A stretch of 64,000 bases of DNA from Lachnospira rogosae (GCF_040096455.1 NZ_JBBMER010000001.1:310001-374000); one strand, 5' to 3'. Shown: positions 25,363-35,378, counted from the stretch's first letter. Numbers and translations: made by a program. The notes: a model not told the origin generated them from the sequence alone.

Positions 25363-28032
25363 ATGGCTGAGTATTCACCAATGATGCAGCATTACATTGC
25401 TACAAAGAATGAATATAAGGATTGTATACTGTTTTACAGACTTGGTGATTTTTATGAAATGTTCTTTGATGATGCTGTAGTTGCATCTAAGGAATTAGAG
25501 CTTACTCTCACAGGAAAAGATTGCGGACAAAAGGAACGTGCACCTATGTGCGGCGTTCCTTTTCATGCTGCGGAGACTTATATTAACAGATTGGTATCGG
25601 CAGGCTATAAAGTTGCAATATGTGAGCAGATGGAAGACCCTAAGCAGGCAAAGGGCATAGTAAAAAGAGAAGTAATAAAGGTGGTAACACCGGGAACTAA
25701 TATTAATACACTTGGACTTGATGAAACAAGGAACAACTATATGATGAGTATAGTATATCTTGGTGATAATCTTGGAGTTTCAATAGCGGATTATTCAACG
25801 GGCGATTTCTTTGTGACAGAGTTAGCCGGTGGAAGTGAGCTTATAGATGAGATTAATAAGTTCGTGCCATCAGAGATAATTGTTAATGAATACTTCGCAA
25901 TGAGTGGAATTAATCTTGATACTGTCAATACAAAACTTGGAATAGCTATGTCAACGCTTGATAACTGGTATTTTAACGAGGAGACCTGTAAGAAAAGGCT
26001 TCTGGAACATTTTCATATGGAGATGTTAGATGGACTTGGTTTAAAAGATTATACAGTTGGAATAATAGCTTCGGGTGCACTCCTGACTTATCTATATGAG
26101 ACACAGAAAAGCAATATGCCTCATATCACAACACTTCTTCCTTATTCGTCAGGCAAATATATGCTTATTGACAGCTCATCAAGAAGAAATCTTGAGCTTG
26201 TTGAGACAATGAGAGAAAAGCAGAAGAAGGGTTCGCTTCTGTGGGTGCTTGATAAGACTAAGACAGCTATGGGTGCAAGAATGTTACGTTCTTATATTGA
26301 ACAGCCGCTTATTAACAAAGATGATATAATTAAAAGACAGGACTGTATACAAGAATTGGGCGACAGCCTTATCGACAGGGAAGAATTAAGGGAATACCTT
26401 AATCCAGTGTATGACATAGAAAGAATTATGACTAAGATAAGCTGTAAGACAGCCAATCCAAGGGATTTAATAGCTTTCAGGAATACACTTGAAATGCTTC
26501 CACATATTAAGAGGATTATAGGTAATTTCCATTCAGAGGAATTTGCAGCCTGCTATGATAAGCTTGATGACCTTGCTGATTTGTACGAGCTTATTAATTC
26601 AGCTATAGTTGAAGAACCACCAATATCAGTAAGAGATGGAGGTATTATAAAAGAGGGCTATTCAAAAGAGGCTGACGAGTTAAGAGATGCCAAGATAAAA
26701 GGAAAGGAATGGCTGTCTGAGCTTGAGATAAGAGAGAAAGAAAGAACAGGAATTAAGACATTAAAGGTTAAATATAACAAAGTGTTTGGCTATTATCTTG
26801 AGGTGACAAATTCATTTAAGGACAAAGTACCTCCTGAATGGGTAAGAAAGCAGACATTGACTAATGCAGAGCGTTATACAACAGATGAGCTTAAACATCT
26901 TGAAGATGTAATTCTTGGTGCAGAGGATAAGCTTTATTCTTTGGAATATGACCTTTTCAGCGAGGTAAGGGAGCGTATTGCCTCGCAGGTAGTCCGCATA
27001 CAGGGTACAGCAAAAGCGGTTGCTATGATAGATGCATATGCTTCATTATCAGTTGTTGCGACACAGAATAATTATGTAAGGCCTAAGATTAACGATAAGG
27101 GTGTAATTGATATAAAGAATGGAAGACATCCGGTAGTCGAGAAGATGATAAGCAATGATATGTTCATAGCCAATGATACATATCTTGATAATAATTCCAA
27201 CAGGGTTGCGATAATAACAGGACCTAATATGGCTGGTAAGTCAACATATATGAGGCAGACAGCTCTTATTGTCCTTATGGCACAGACAGGAAGCTTTGTC
27301 CCTGCAGACTCTGCTAATATATGTATTGTAGACAGGATATTTACAAGAGTAGGTGCATCTGATGACCTGGCTTCCGGACAGTCTACATTTATGGTTGAGA
27401 TGACAGAGGTTGCTAATATTCTCCGTAATGCGACATCTAATAGCCTTATAATTCTTGATGAGATAGGACGAGGCACAAGTACATTTGACGGTCTTAGTAT
27501 AGCGTGGGCGGTTGTCGAACACATTGCAAACACTAAGATATTAGGAGCAAAGACATTGTTTGCAACTCATTACCATGAATTGACAGAACTTGAAGGAACA
27601 CTTGACGGCGTTAATAATTACTGTATAGCAGTTAAAGAGTGCGGGGATGACATCGTATTTTTAAGAAAGATTATAAAAGGTGGTGCAGATAAGAGCTATG
27701 GAATACAGGTGGCCAAATTAGCAGGTGTTCCAGAAAATGTATTAAACAGGGCTAAGGAACTTGTTGTAGAACTCAGTGATGCAGATATATCACAAAAGGC
27801 AAAGGATATTGCACAGTATTCAAAGAAAGTGGAGAAGATGAATGACCGTTATAAGAAGGTCAATGAACTGGAAGTAAAGCAGATGACACTTTTTGATACT
27901 GTAAAGGACGATGATATAATAAAGGATATAAAAGAGCTTGATATAAGCAATATGACACCAATCGATGCGCTTAATATTCTTTATAAGCTTCAGGGCAAGG
28001 TTAAGAACAGATACTTTGTTAATGAGAATTAA
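25363..28032 (+). CDS. mutS: DNA mismatch repair protein MutS
   Basis: Mismatch-recognition ATPase, 889 residues. The N-terminal domain has LGDFYEMFFDDA with the Phe-x-Glu mismatch wedge, followed by connector, lever and clamp domains. The C-terminal ATPase has Walker A GPNMAGKST, LASGQSTFMVEM, Walker B DEIGRGTSTFDG and the TLFATHYHEL motif. A TGGAGG site precedes the ATG. The last residues (about 800-889) form the helical linker and dimerisation tail. It is in an operon with miaB and mutL. Confidence 0.98.
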   Translation: MAEYSPMMQHYIATKNEYKDCILFYRLGDFYEMFFDDAVVASKELELTLTGKDCGQKERAPMCGVPFHAAETYINRLVSAGYKVAICEQMEDPKQAKGIVKREVIKVVTPGTNINTLGLDETRNNYMMSIVYLGDNLGVSIADYSTGDFFVTELAGGSELIDEINKFVPSEIIVNEYFAMSGINLDTVNTKLGIAMSTLDNWYFNEETCKKRLLEHFHMEMLDGLGLKDYTVGIIASGALLTYLYETQKSNMPHITTLLPYSSGKYMLIDSSSRRNLELVETMREKQKKGSLLWVLDKTKTAMGARMLRSYIEQPLINKDDIIKRQDCIQELGDSLIDREELREYLNPVYDIERIMTKISCKTANPRDLIAFRNTLEMLPHIKRIIGNFHSEEFAACYDKLDDLADLYELINSAIVEEPPISVRDGGIIKEGYSKEADELRDAKIKGKEWLSELEIREKERTGIKTLKVKYNKVFGYYLEVTNSFKDKVPPEWVRKQTLTNAERYTTDELKHLEDVILGAEDKLYSLEYDLFSEVRERIASQVVRIQGTAKAVAMIDAYASLSVVATQNNYVRPKINDKGVIDIKNGRHPVVEKMISNDMFIANDTYLDNNSNRVAIITGPNMAGKSTYMRQTALIVLMAQTGSFVPADSANICIVDRIFTRVGASDDLASGQSTFMVEMTEVANILRNATSNSLIILDEIGRGTSTFDGLSIAWAVVEHIANTKILGAKTLFATHYHELTELEGTLDGVNNYCIAVKECGDDIVFLRKIIKGGADKSYGIQVAKLAGVPENVLNRAKELVVELSDADISQKAKDIAQYSKKVEKMNDRYKKVNELEVKQMTLFDTVKDDDIIKDIKELDISNMTPIDALNILYKLQGKVKNRYFVNEN

Positions 28033-28050
28033 TGTGAAGTGAGGGTTAAT

Positions 28051-30027
28051 ATGGGAATTCAGTTACTTGATCAGAATACAATTAATAAAATAGCGGCAGG
28101 AGAAGTTATAGAAAGACCATCTTCTGTTGTAAAAGAGCTTGTTGAAAATGCAATAGATGCCGGGGCGACTGCTGTAACTGTCGAAGCAAAGGAAGGCGGA
28201 ATTTCATTTATCAGGGTTACGGATAATGGTTCAGGTATTAAGAAAGATGAGATAGATATTGCATTTAAAAGACACGCCACAAGTAAGATTAAGTCAATTG
28301 AAGACCTTTTAACTGTATCCTCACTTGGTTTCAGGGGTGAGGCACTTGCGAGTATAGCGGCAGTATCGCAGATTGAATTAATAACCAAGACTAAGGATGA
28401 TATAACAGGAACGAGGTATCAGTCAGAGGGCAGCGAGGTTATATCTGTTGAAGATATCGGTGCACCTGATGGAACAACATTTATTATAAGAAATTTGTTC
28501 TTTAATACACCAGTCAGAAGAAAGTTCTTAAAGTCAGCGATGACAGAGGCAGGATACATTAATGCGTTAATGCAGTATATGGCTTTATCACATCCTGAGG
28601 TTTCATTCAGATTTATTAATAATAACCAGAATAAGCTTCATACATCAGGAAATATGAAATTAAAGGATATTATATATAATGTGTATGGCCGTGATATAAC
28701 TGCTAATCTGTATGATATTAATGCAAAGACACAGGATATTAAGATTGAGGGTTATATAGGGAAACCTTTTATTAACAGAGGTAACAGGACTTACGAGAAT
28801 TATTACATTAACGGACGTTATATAAAGAGCAATATAATTAATAAGGCAATTGAGGAAGCTTATAAAGGTTTTATAATGCCTCATAATTATCCGTTCACTG
28901 TAATACATTTTACGATAAGTCCGGATATAATTGATGTGAATGTCCACCCTACCAAGATGGAATTGAGATTTCAGAATAACGAGTATGTATACAATTTCGT
29001 ATATGATTCAATATTATCAACGCTTAAGGGAAAAGAACTTGTGGCAAAAGTTGAACCAGATGGACAGTTTATGAATAAAATTCATAATGATGAGCTGGAG
29101 CAAAAGAAGGCAGAAGAACAGAAGCAGATGGCTGGGTATAGTGCAACGGGAGTACAGCAAAATGTACCAGCAGGTTCAGGTGCTGCGGATACGCAACATA
29201 ATATGTCGGCAGGCTCAGGTGCTACGGTCAAGCAATATGGTGTACCGGCAGGTTCAGGTGCTATAAATGAGAATAAGGTTATCGCTAATGAATCTTCGAT
29301 TATGAATAAAACAAGGCTTCCAGAGCCATTTGAAACCGTGAGGTCTGATAAACTTATTAAAGAAGATATTGTGCAGTATAATTCAAGAAAAGCAGAGGAG
29401 AGCAGGCAGATATCTTTATTTGAGGATAAGCTTCTAGATGAGAAGAATAAGAATAATTACAGGATAATAGGACAATTATTTGATACATACTGGCTAATAG
29501 AATTTGAGGACAGATTCTATATGATGGATCAGCACGCGGCACACGAAAAAGTTCTTTATGAGAAGACGATGAATAAATTGAGAACTCAAAAAATTGATAC
29601 ACAGATGCTTATGCCGCCTATTATTCTTACTCTTAATATGAATGAGGAAGAAGTACTTAAAAGGAATATGTCAATATTTAATAAGCTTGGATATGAGATA
29701 GAAGAATTTGGCGGCAATGAATATAAAGTAACAGGAATACCGGCAGGTTTTCCGAAGCTTGATTACAGGCAGATGCTAACTGACCTTATAGATGGTCTTA
29801 TGCAGGATGGCAGAATGACAGATATGGATATACTTACAGAAAAGGTAGCGTCTATGTCGTGCAAGGCGGCTATTAAGGGCAATAATGAAATATCATATGA
29901 AGAAGCAAAGGAACTTATGGAAGAACTTATGAAAGCTGACAATCCATATAACTGCCCACACGGCAGGCCAACGCTTATAGTTATGAGTAAATATGATATA
30001 GAAAAGAAATTTAAACGAATAGTGTAA
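28051..30027 (+). CDS. mutL: DNA mismatch repair protein MutL, endonuclease type
   Basis: GHKL ATPase that couples mismatch recognition to strand incision, 658 residues from ATG 28051 (GTGAGGG upstream). The N-terminal ATPase has ELVENAIDAG, DNGSGI and SLGFRGEAL. The C-terminal domain contains DQHAAHEKVLYE, the metal-binding endonuclease motif found in organisms without MutH, plus ASMSCKAAIK and CPHGRP. The interdomain linker holds three 13-residue repeats at residues 369-407, described separately. Confidence 0.97.
   Translation: MGIQLLDQNTINKIAAGEVIERPSSVVKELVENAIDAGATAVTVEAKEGGISFIRVTDNGSGIKKDEIDIAFKRHATSKIKSIEDLLTVSSLGFRGEALASIAAVSQIELITKTKDDITGTRYQSEGSEVISVEDIGAPDGTTFIIRNLFFNTPVRRKFLKSAMTEAGYINALMQYMALSHPEVSFRFINNNQNKLHTSGNMKLKDIIYNVYGRDITANLYDINAKTQDIKIEGYIGKPFINRGNRTYENYYINGRYIKSNIINKAIEEAYKGFIMPHNYPFTVIHFTISPDIIDVNVHPTKMELRFQNNEYVYNFVYDSILSTLKGKELVAKVEPDGQFMNKIHNDELEQKKAEEQKQMAGYSATGVQQNVPAGSGAADTQHNMSAGSGATVKQYGVPAGSGAINENKVIANESSIMNKTRLPEPFETVRSDKLIKEDIVQYNSRKAEESRQISLFEDKLLDEKNKNNYRIIGQLFDTYWLIEFEDRFYMMDQHAAHEKVLYEKTMNKLRTQKIDTQMLMPPIILTLNMNEEEVLKRNMSIFNKLGYEIEEFGGNEYKVTGIPAGFPKLDYRQMLTDLIDGLMQDGRMTDMDILTEKVASMSCKAAIKGNNEISYEEAKELMEELMKADNPYNCPHGRPTLIVMSKYDIEKKFKRIV
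29155..29271 (+). repeat. Three 39-base tandem repeats in the mutL linker
   Basis: Units lie at 29155-29193, 29194-29232 and 29233-29271, encoding QQNVPAGSGAADT, QHNMSAGSGATVK and QYGVPAGSGAINE. The core (V/M)(P/S)AGSGA is conserved in all three, while the outer codons have drifted. The repeat is in frame and sits in the flexible linker between the ATPase and endonuclease domains, so copy number could vary without breaking either domain. Confidence 0.9.
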
Positions 30028-30041
30028 AAGGGGAATAGTGT

Positions 30042-31022
30042 ATGTGTAAACAACCTTTAATTATACTTACAGGGCCAACTGCTGTCGGAAAGACTTCACT
30101 TTCTATTAAACTTGCAAAAAAGATTGGGGCACAGATAATAAGTGCAGACTCTATGCAGGTATACAGGCATATGGACATAGGAACTGCTAAGATTACATCT
30201 TCTGAAATGCAAGGCGTAAAGCATTATCTTATAGACGAAATAGAACCTACAGAGGAGTTTAATGTCACAATATTTAAAGAAAAAGCACTAAAGGCTATAG
30301 AACAGATAAGAAATGACGGCTATATACCTATGATTGTAGGTGGTACAGGATTTTATATACAGGCTTTATTGTATGATATAGAATTTGAAGACAACGATGC
30401 GGATACATCGTATAGACAGGAGTTATACCAGCTTGAAAAAGAAAAAGGTGCTGTGTATCTTTATGAGATGTTAAAAAATGTGGATCCTAAATCAGCAGAG
30501 AGCATACATTACAGAAATGTAAAAAGAGTTGTAAGGGCACTGGAATATTACAAGCAGACTGGCAACAGAATATCTGAACACAACGAGGAGCAGAGAAAAA
30601 AAGATTCACCATATAATTATAAATATTTTGTTCTTAATGACATAAGGGATAATCTTTATGAGAGGATTAATAAAAGAGTTGATATTATGTTCGATGATGG
30701 TCTTATTGATGAAATGCAGTTGCTTACCAAAATGGGCATAGGCAGGGATAATACTTCTATGCAGGGCATAGGCTATAAAGAAATTCTTGATTACTGGGAT
30801 ACCTCAGGTAAGCCTTATGGAAGCACTATTGATGAAAATGGTATCGCCTTATTAAAGGAACAGATTAAAGGTGATACAAGACATTTTGCAAAAAGACAGC
30901 TTACGTGGTTCAGGAGAGAAAAAGTTATTGACTGGATTAATATTAACGAATATGATTATGATTGCGTTAAAATTATGGATTATATGCTTGATAAGCTTAA
31001 AGATAGTGGTATTATTAAGTAA
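30042..31022 (+). CDS. miaA: tRNA dimethylallyltransferase
   Basis: Adds the dimethylallyl group to A37 of tRNAs reading UNN codons, the step before MiaB. The 326-residue product has the P-loop GPTAVGKTS, the DSMQVYRHMDIGTAK segment, MIVGGTGFYIQALL and a C-terminal helical part with RQLTWFRRE. It starts 14 bases after mutL, with GGGGAA as ribosome binding site. Confidence 0.97.
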   Translation: MCKQPLIILTGPTAVGKTSLSIKLAKKIGAQIISADSMQVYRHMDIGTAKITSSEMQGVKHYLIDEIEPTEEFNVTIFKEKALKAIEQIRNDGYIPMIVGGTGFYIQALLYDIEFEDNDADTSYRQELYQLEKEKGAVYLYEMLKNVDPKSAESIHYRNVKRVVRALEYYKQTGNRISEHNEEQRKKDSPYNYKYFVLNDIRDNLYERINKRVDIMFDDGLIDEMQLLTKMGIGRDNTSMQGIGYKEILDYWDTSGKPYGSTIDENGIALLKEQIKGDTRHFAKRQLTWFRREKVIDWININEYDYDCVKIMDYMLDKLKDSGIIK

Positions 31023-31051
31023 TGCAAAATTAACAATCAGGGAGAAAGATA

Positions 31052-32329
31052 ATGAAGGAAATGTATTGCGGACAGCTTGGAATTGATGAAGCTGTATACA
31101 ATTATGGCAATAATGTACTTGAAAATTTAAAGGAACGATTTGAAGCTATTGATGAAGTGGCTGAGTATAATCAGTTAAAGGTTATCGCAGTTATGCAGAA
31201 GAACAGGGTTGCAGAGATGCACCTTTCAGGTACTAGCGGATATGGATATAATGATGAGGGAAGAGATACTCTTGAGAGAGTATATGCAGATATATTCAAG
31301 ACAGAGGATGCACTTGTAAGACCACAGATTATATGTGGAACACATGCTTTAAATGTAGCTATCTCATCTAATTTAAGACCAGGTGATGAACTTTTATCAC
31401 CAGTTGGAAAGCCGTATGATACTATGGATGAGATTATAGGAATAAGACCATCAAAGGGAAGTCTTGCAGAATACAATATATCATACAGACAGGTTGATCT
31501 GTTAGATGACGGAAGCTTTGATTATGATGGAATAAGAAAAGCTATTAATGAAAAGACTAAGCTTGTTACCATACAGCGTTCTAAGGGTTATGCAACGCGT
31601 CCGACATTATCTGTTGAAAGAATTGGCGAGCTTATACATTTTATTAAAGATATCAAACCAGACGTTATATGTATGGTAGATAACTGTTATGGTGAATTTG
31701 TTGAGAAGATTGAACCATCAGAAGTCGGTGCGGATATGGTTGTCGGTTCACTTATTAAAAATCCAGGTGGCGGACTTGCACCTTGTGGAGGATATATAGC
31801 AGGAAGAAAAGACTGCATTGAACAGGCAGCTTACAGATTATCTTCACCGGGTCTTGGAAAAGAGGTTGGTGCAACAATTGGTGTCAACAAAGATTTCTAT
31901 CAGGGATTATTCCTTGCACCAACTGTAGTTGCCGGTGCACTTAAGGGCGCTGTATTTGCAGCAAATGTATATGAAAAGGCTGGATTTAAGTGCGTCCCTG
32001 ATGCCACAGAGGAAAGATATGACATTATTCAGGCAGTTGAGTTAAAATCAGAGGAAGGTCTTATAGCTTTCTGTAAGGGTATTCAGGCAGCAGCACCAGT
32101 TGACAGCTTTGTAACACCTGAGCCTTGGGCAATGCCAGGTTATGATTCAGATGTTATTATGGCAGCAGGTGCATTTGTACAGGGGTCATCAATAGAACTT
32201 AGTGCGGATGGTCCTGTAAAAGAACCATATGCTGTATATTTCCAGGGTGGTCTTACATGGTACCACGCTAAGCTTGGAATTATGATGAGTATGCAGAAAA
32301 TGTATGAAAAAGGGCTTCTTAAGATTTAG
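31052..32329 (+). CDS. PLP-dependent methionine gamma-lyase-like protein (YnbB/'aluminum resistance' family)
   Basis: A 425-residue fold-type I PLP enzyme of the COG4100 family, often annotated as an aluminum resistance protein or methionine gamma-lyase. The cofactor lysine lies in VVGSLIKNPGGGLAP, and CMVDNCYGEF provides the Asp that binds the pyridine ring. The typical N-terminal segment HLSGTSGYGYNDEGRD is present. The real substrate is not established. In Bacillus it lies near miaA-hfq-ynbB-glnR, and here it also follows miaA (29 bases away). AGGGAG precedes the ATG. Confidence 0.88.
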   Translation: MKEMYCGQLGIDEAVYNYGNNVLENLKERFEAIDEVAEYNQLKVIAVMQKNRVAEMHLSGTSGYGYNDEGRDTLERVYADIFKTEDALVRPQIICGTHALNVAISSNLRPGDELLSPVGKPYDTMDEIIGIRPSKGSLAEYNISYRQVDLLDDGSFDYDGIRKAINEKTKLVTIQRSKGYATRPTLSVERIGELIHFIKDIKPDVICMVDNCYGEFVEKIEPSEVGADMVVGSLIKNPGGGLAPCGGYIAGRKDCIEQAAYRLSSPGLGKEVGATIGVNKDFYQGLFLAPTVVAGALKGAVFAANVYEKAGFKCVPDATEERYDIIQAVELKSEEGLIAFCKGIQAAAPVDSFVTPEPWAMPGYDSDVIMAAGAFVQGSSIELSADGPVKEPYAVYFQGGLTWYHAKLGIMMSMQKMYEKGLLKI

Positions 32330-32411
32330 TAATTGTGTTATACTACATTAGTCAGTTTTTTAATAATATTATAATATATTGAATAGTTAATATTGTATTC
32401 TTATAAAAAAG

Positions 32412-32448
32412 TTGATAAAATGTTAGCGTATTATTAATATTAATACGC
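32412..32448 (+). promoter_or_regulatory. Candidate promoter region with perfect hairpin before DUF4321 gene
   Basis: TTGATA at 32412-32417 with TAATAT at 32435-32440 (17-base spacer) is one possible promoter; an overlapping alternative is TTGTAT about 17 bases before TAAAAT at 32416-32421. GCGTATTA at 32426-32433 and TAATACGC at 32441-32448 form a perfect inverted repeat that spans this area and could be an operator or a 5' mRNA hairpin. Confidence 0.4.
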
Positions 32449-32462
32449 AAGAATGGAGGAAT

Positions 32463-32735
32463 ATGAGTAGTATTTCCAAGTACAAGAATGGCTGGTTTCT
32501 TATACTGTTCATTCTTATAGGTATTGTGCTGGGTGGGCTTATAGCTGAGATAACATCGGGCATACCAGCACTTAGCTGGCTTTCATATGGCCAGTCATTT
32601 GGGGCGGGACTTATGGAGAGTCCTGTTATTCTTAATCTGGGATTTATTGTTCTTACATTTTCAATTCAGATTAAGATAACAATTGCCAGTATTATTGGCG
32701 TTATACTCGCAATTGTTATATATAAATTTATTTAG
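32463..32735 (+). CDS. DUF4321 small membrane protein
   Basis: A 90-residue protein with two hydrophobic segments (about residues 12-32 and 58-88) joined by a loop with GIPALSWLSYGQSFG. This layout and the position just before radC and mreB match the DUF4321 family of Clostridia. Its function is unknown; the neighbourhood suggests a role near cell-envelope synthesis. GGAGG precedes the ATG. Confidence 0.8.
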   Translation: MSSISKYKNGWFLILFILIGIVLGGLIAEITSGIPALSWLSYGQSFGAGLMESPVILNLGFIVLTFSIQIKITIASIIGVILAIVIYKFI

Positions 32736-32738
32736 GGT

Positions 32739-32756
32739 AAATCTTATCTAAGATTT
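32739..32756 (+). promoter_or_regulatory. Hairpin between possible ribosome binding site and radC start
   Basis: AAATCTT at 32739-32745 and AAGATTT at 32750-32756 are perfectly complementary with a four-base loop. The only purine-rich site is GGG at 32735-32738, too far from the ATG at 32758 unless the hairpin folds and brings it to about 4-5 bases. Confidence 0.45.
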
Positions 32757-32757
32757 T

Positions 32758-33459
32758 ATGAATGACAATTTAATATGTGACAAAGATTGTATTAAAGACT
32801 TAAGACCATACGAGAAATGTATAGCACTTGGTGAACAGTCGCTTACTGATACGGAGCTTATCGCAGCGATAATAAAGACTGGTGTATCAGGAAAGCCTGC
32901 GGGAGAGCTTGCAAAGGATATTCTTGACAAGTCCCATAACAAAGGATTGTTAGGACTATTTGATATGTCTATTGATGAACTTATGGATATCAAGGGAATA
33001 GGGCTTGCGAAGGCGGCACAGTTAAAGTGTATCTGTGAGTTGTCAAGAAGACTTGCCAAGCAGTCAGCAGGGAAAAGACTGGATTTTTCATCGCCATATG
33101 CTATTGCTGAGTATTATATGCAGGATATGAGACATTTAACCAAAGAACGTCTTGTTCTTGTAATGCTTGACAGCAGGCTTAATCTTATTAAGGACAGTGT
33201 TATATCAATCGGAACGGTGAACAGCTCACTTGTTTCAGTTAAAGAGGTGTTTAGTGAGGCTTGTAAGAACAAAGCGGTAAGCATAGTTCTTATTCACAAC
33301 CACCCAAGCGGTGATCCAGCACCAAGTCCGCAGGATATAAGTGTTACAGAGCAGATAAGAAAGGCGGGGCTTATTCTTGGAATACATCTGATAGATCATA
33401 TAATTATTGGAGATAATAATTTCACAAGTCTTAATGAATGTGGTTATTTGAGACAATAG
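32758..33459 (+). CDS. radC: RadC family JAB-domain protein
   Basis: A 233-residue member of the RadC family: an N-terminal helix-hairpin-helix part (GIGLAKAAQLKCICEL) and a C-terminal JAB/MPN metal-binding domain with the motif HNHPSGDPAPSPQD and upstream Glu residues. The family was named for DNA repair, but its function remains unresolved. It is placed next to mreB in most Firmicutes. No normal ribosome binding site is visible; see the hairpin just upstream. Confidence 0.95.
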   Translation: MNDNLICDKDCIKDLRPYEKCIALGEQSLTDTELIAAIIKTGVSGKPAGELAKDILDKSHNKGLLGLFDMSIDELMDIKGIGLAKAAQLKCICELSRRLAKQSAGKRLDFSSPYAIAEYYMQDMRHLTKERLVLVMLDSRLNLIKDSVISIGTVNSSLVSVKEVFSEACKNKAVSIVLIHNHPSGDPAPSPQDISVTEQIRKAGLILGIHLIDHIIIGDNNFTSLNECGYLRQ

Positions 33460-33487
33460 AATTGTTGCTACAGGAAAGGAAGAAAAT

Positions 33488-34507
33488 ATGTCTAACGTAT
33501 ATGGAATTGATATTGGTACAAGTAATTTTAAAATGTGCTGTAAAGAAAAAGATACAATATTAAATGAGAAGAACATTATAGCCATTGCTAATAAGAAAGA
33601 CCTTTTAGCATTTGGTGATGAAGCATATGAAATGTATGAGAAGGCACCAGAGAATATTGATGTTTCGTTCCCGGTTAAGTTTGGTGTGATTGCAGATATT
33701 GAGAATATGCAGACTTTGCTTCTTAATTTCTTTAATAAGGTTAATGGAGATAAGAAGAATACAGGCAATAATGATTTCTATATTGCAGTTCCTACTGATG
33801 TTACTGAAGTAGAAAAGAGAGCATTTTATGAACTTGTTGCTGATTCAAAGGTTAAAGCCAAGAATATATATATCGTTGATAAGCCAGTTGCAGATGCAAT
33901 CGGTGCAGGTCTTGATGTAACTAAGTCAAGAGGTATTATGATGGTTAATATCGGTGCAGAGACAACAGAAATCTCTGTATTGTCATTAGGTGGTATTGTA
34001 ATAAGCAAGTCAATCAAGATTGGTGGTAATAAGCTTGATGACTGCATTATCAATAATGTTAAAAAGGTATACAATCTTGTAATAGGAAGCAAGACAGCAG
34101 AAAGCTTAAAGAAGGAACTTGGAAGTGCGGTAAAGGTTGAAGAAACATTTGCACTCGGCTTTGGACGTAATGTACTTTCAGGACTTCCTGTAAGCGTAGA
34201 TGTATCATCAGATGTTGTCTATAATGCGATTGTTGATGCACTTCACTCAATTATGGATGCAATCAAAGTTATACTTGAGAGAACTCCACCAGAACTTGCA
34301 GCTGATATTATTAAGAATGGTGTATATGTATCAGGTGGTACATCACAGATTAACAATCTTGAACAGTTTATAAAGCAGGAGACTAATCTTAATGTTAATA
34401 TCGTAGACCAGCCTTCTGAAAGTGTTGTAAGAGGTCTTATAGGAGTAGTAAATAACCCACAGTTTTCTAAGGTTGCATATACTCCACAAGATAAAAATTA
34501 TGATTAA
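33488..34507 (+). CDS. mreB: Rod-shape determining protein MreB
   Basis: Bacterial actin that directs lateral wall synthesis, 339 residues. The actin-fold phosphate motifs are visible: GIDIGTSNFKM near the N-terminus and MMVNIGAETTEISVLS in the middle, with ADIIKNGVYVSGG (adenosine motif) towards the end. The first motif contains a Cys-Cys pair after it and is somewhat divergent from B. subtilis MreB and Mbl. AGGAAGG precedes the ATG. First of the mreBCD-mrdA-min run. Confidence 0.95.
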   Translation: MSNVYGIDIGTSNFKMCCKEKDTILNEKNIIAIANKKDLLAFGDEAYEMYEKAPENIDVSFPVKFGVIADIENMQTLLLNFFNKVNGDKKNTGNNDFYIAVPTDVTEVEKRAFYELVADSKVKAKNIYIVDKPVADAIGAGLDVTKSRGIMMVNIGAETTEISVLSLGGIVISKSIKIGGNKLDDCIINNVKKVYNLVIGSKTAESLKKELGSAVKVEETFALGFGRNVLSGLPVSVDVSSDVVYNAIVDALHSIMDAIKVILERTPPELAADIIKNGVYVSGGTSQINNLEQFIKQETNLNVNIVDQPSESVVRGLIGVVNNPQFSKVAYTPQDKNYD

Positions 34508-34518
34508 GGACAGGTAAT

Positions 34519-35361
34519 ATGAGAAAAAAATTATCTTCATATATGACATCAAGATACATTCTTATTGCAGTGACGGTTGTATGTATAATATTTGTTTCAA
34601 CAAGCTTCTTTACAGATAGTCTTGTAGCACCTTTAAGAAATGCTGTTTCTATGGTTGTTGTTCCGTTGCAGAAGGGAATGAATAATCTTGGACTTTGGAC
34701 CTATGATAAAGTTACTACTTTACAGGAAATCTCAGTTGTATTAGACGAGAATAATGAGTTAAAGAACCAGATAGATAATCTGACAGAAGAGAACAACCAG
34801 TTAAGACAGGATTCCTATGAACTTACACGTCTTAGAGAGCTATATAAGCTTGACGAGAAGTATCCGGGCTATACTAAAGTAGGTGCAAGAGTTATCGGTG
34901 TTACAACAGATAACTGGTCTAAGGCATTTAAAGTAGATAAAGGCCTTGATGACGGAATTAAGAAAGATATGAATGTTATTGCAAGTGGTGGTCTTGTTGG
35001 AATAGTTGCTGAGGTAGGAAAGAATTATTCCATAGTCAAGACAATTATTGAAGATAATAATTCAGTAAGTGGAATGTTAATAGATACTAATGATACCTGT
35101 ATAGTTGAGGGAGATATTGAGCTTTCTGACAGTGGTCTTGTACATCTTAACCATATTAAGGCTGATATAACAGTAAGAAATGGTGATAAGATAGTTACTT
35201 CCAATATCAGCGACAAATATCTTCAGGGAATTCTTATAGGATATGCAAAGGATGTAACAGCGGACTCTAATAATCTGACACAGTCAGGTTATCTTGTCCC
35301 AGCAGTTGATTTTAATAATCTTCAAGAGGTACTTATTATAACGGAAATGAAAAATCAGTGA
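34519..35361 (+). CDS. mreC: Rod-shape determining protein MreC
   Basis: Elongasome scaffold, 280 residues: one N-terminal membrane span (about residues 12-33), a coiled coil (about residues 65-110, rich in Glu, Asn and Leu), then two beta-barrel domains with VIASGGLVGIVAEVG and a conserved GDKIVTSNIS segment. Extracytoplasmic and interacting with PBP2 and MreD. Starts 12 bases after mreB. Confidence 0.95.
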   Translation: MRKKLSSYMTSRYILIAVTVVCIIFVSTSFFTDSLVAPLRNAVSMVVVPLQKGMNNLGLWTYDKVTTLQEISVVLDENNELKNQIDNLTEENNQLRQDSYELTRLRELYKLDEKYPGYTKVGARVIGVTTDNWSKAFKVDKGLDDGIKKDMNVIASGGLVGIVAEVGKNYSIVKTIIEDNNSVSGMLIDTNDTCIVEGDIELSDSGLVHLNHIKADITVRNGDKIVTSNISDKYLQGILIGYAKDVTADSNNLTQSGYLVPAVDFNNLQEVLIITEMKNQ

Positions 35362-35378
35362 TTTAAAGCAGGAGTGTT

